From assembly GCF_001298465.1 (NCBI RefSeq), contig NZ_CP012541.1:620001-684000 (forward strand): a stretch of 64,000 nt of DNA, written 5' to 3'. Origin of the DNA: Campylobacter concisus. GTDB lineage: Bacteria > Campylobacterota > Campylobacteria > Campylobacterales > Campylobacteraceae. Position numbers and translations under genes: made by a program. The notes under the pieces were generated by a model. The model saw only the letters and a program-made list of their open reading frames with translations, was not told the DNA's origin and made no database searches. Below are positions 59,209 to 64,000 of the stretch, piece by piece (the stretch's first letter is position 1; every line of letters starts with the position of its first letter).

Positions 59209-64000
<4,792 letters not shown>

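Overview
The window looks like a chromosomal segment of an AT-rich epsilonproteobacterium, most likely Campylobacter of the C. concisus/curvus type. The reasons are: a napAGHBFLD cluster without napC; fliW next to bamD and lon; separate rpoB and rpoC genes; argF, a DUF2603 gene and hemN in a row; and low-GC codon use with many TTG/GTG starts behind AGGA-type ribosome binding sites. No rRNA, insertion sequence, prophage or CRISPR array was seen. The genus assignment is inference from gene content and order.

Positions 1-9 kb (mostly minus at the left edge): a partial prepilin-like gene is coupled to a 1405-residue secreted protein, followed by fliW, bamD and lon, a 450-bp gene-free stretch and an alkyltransferase gene. 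Positions 9-20 kb (plus): acnB, an ankyrin-repeat protein, a short-chain dehydrogenase, an NhaC-type antiporter, trmA, ilvA, a DUF4230-like protein, a DyP-type peroxidase and a small EamA-type protein. Positions 20-24.3 kb: two related dCache chemoreceptors with amino-acid-sensor signatures. Positions 24.3-31.4 kb: a long AT-rich leader with tandem 11-bp direct repeats and then the periplasmic nitrate reductase operon napAGHBFLD.

Positions 31.4-37.9 kb: an EcsC/TerB-like gene interrupted by an in-frame TGA; a minus-strand copper-delivery operon (PCuAC chaperone, an unknown membrane-anchored protein, Sco); a cell-wall operon (YkuD-family peptidoglycan enzyme, a 79-residue protein, alr); two tandem secreted paralogues; and a structured gene-free stretch with diverged repeats. 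Positions 37.9-40.5 kb (minus): a tight operon ribA-rsmG-zinc-ribbon protein-unknown-htpX. Positions 40.5-44.3 kb (plus): hemB-argF-DUF2603-hemN.

Positions 44.3-53.4 kb hold the most distinctive locus: a type I secretion operon (TolC-like outer-membrane protein, ABC transporter, HlyD-type adaptor) that also carries a LapG-like calcium-dependent protease and a LapD-like degenerate GGDEF/EAL receptor. This is the parts list of a c-di-GMP-controlled adhesin retention and release switch. The TolC gene has a SPOR-like domain at its N-terminus and is broken by an apparent 2-base GC duplication. The operon ends with an unknown 163-residue protein and a LuxR-type regulator with a degenerate receiver. 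No adhesin substrate is in the window.

Positions 53.6-64 kb: a small coiled-coil membrane protein, then a consensus sigma-70 promoter driving tRNA-Thr(TGT), Tyr, Gly and Thr(GGT), followed by tuf, rpmG, tRNA-Trp, secE, nusG, rplK, rplA, rplJ, rplL, a strong terminator/attenuator, rpoB and the start of rpoC.
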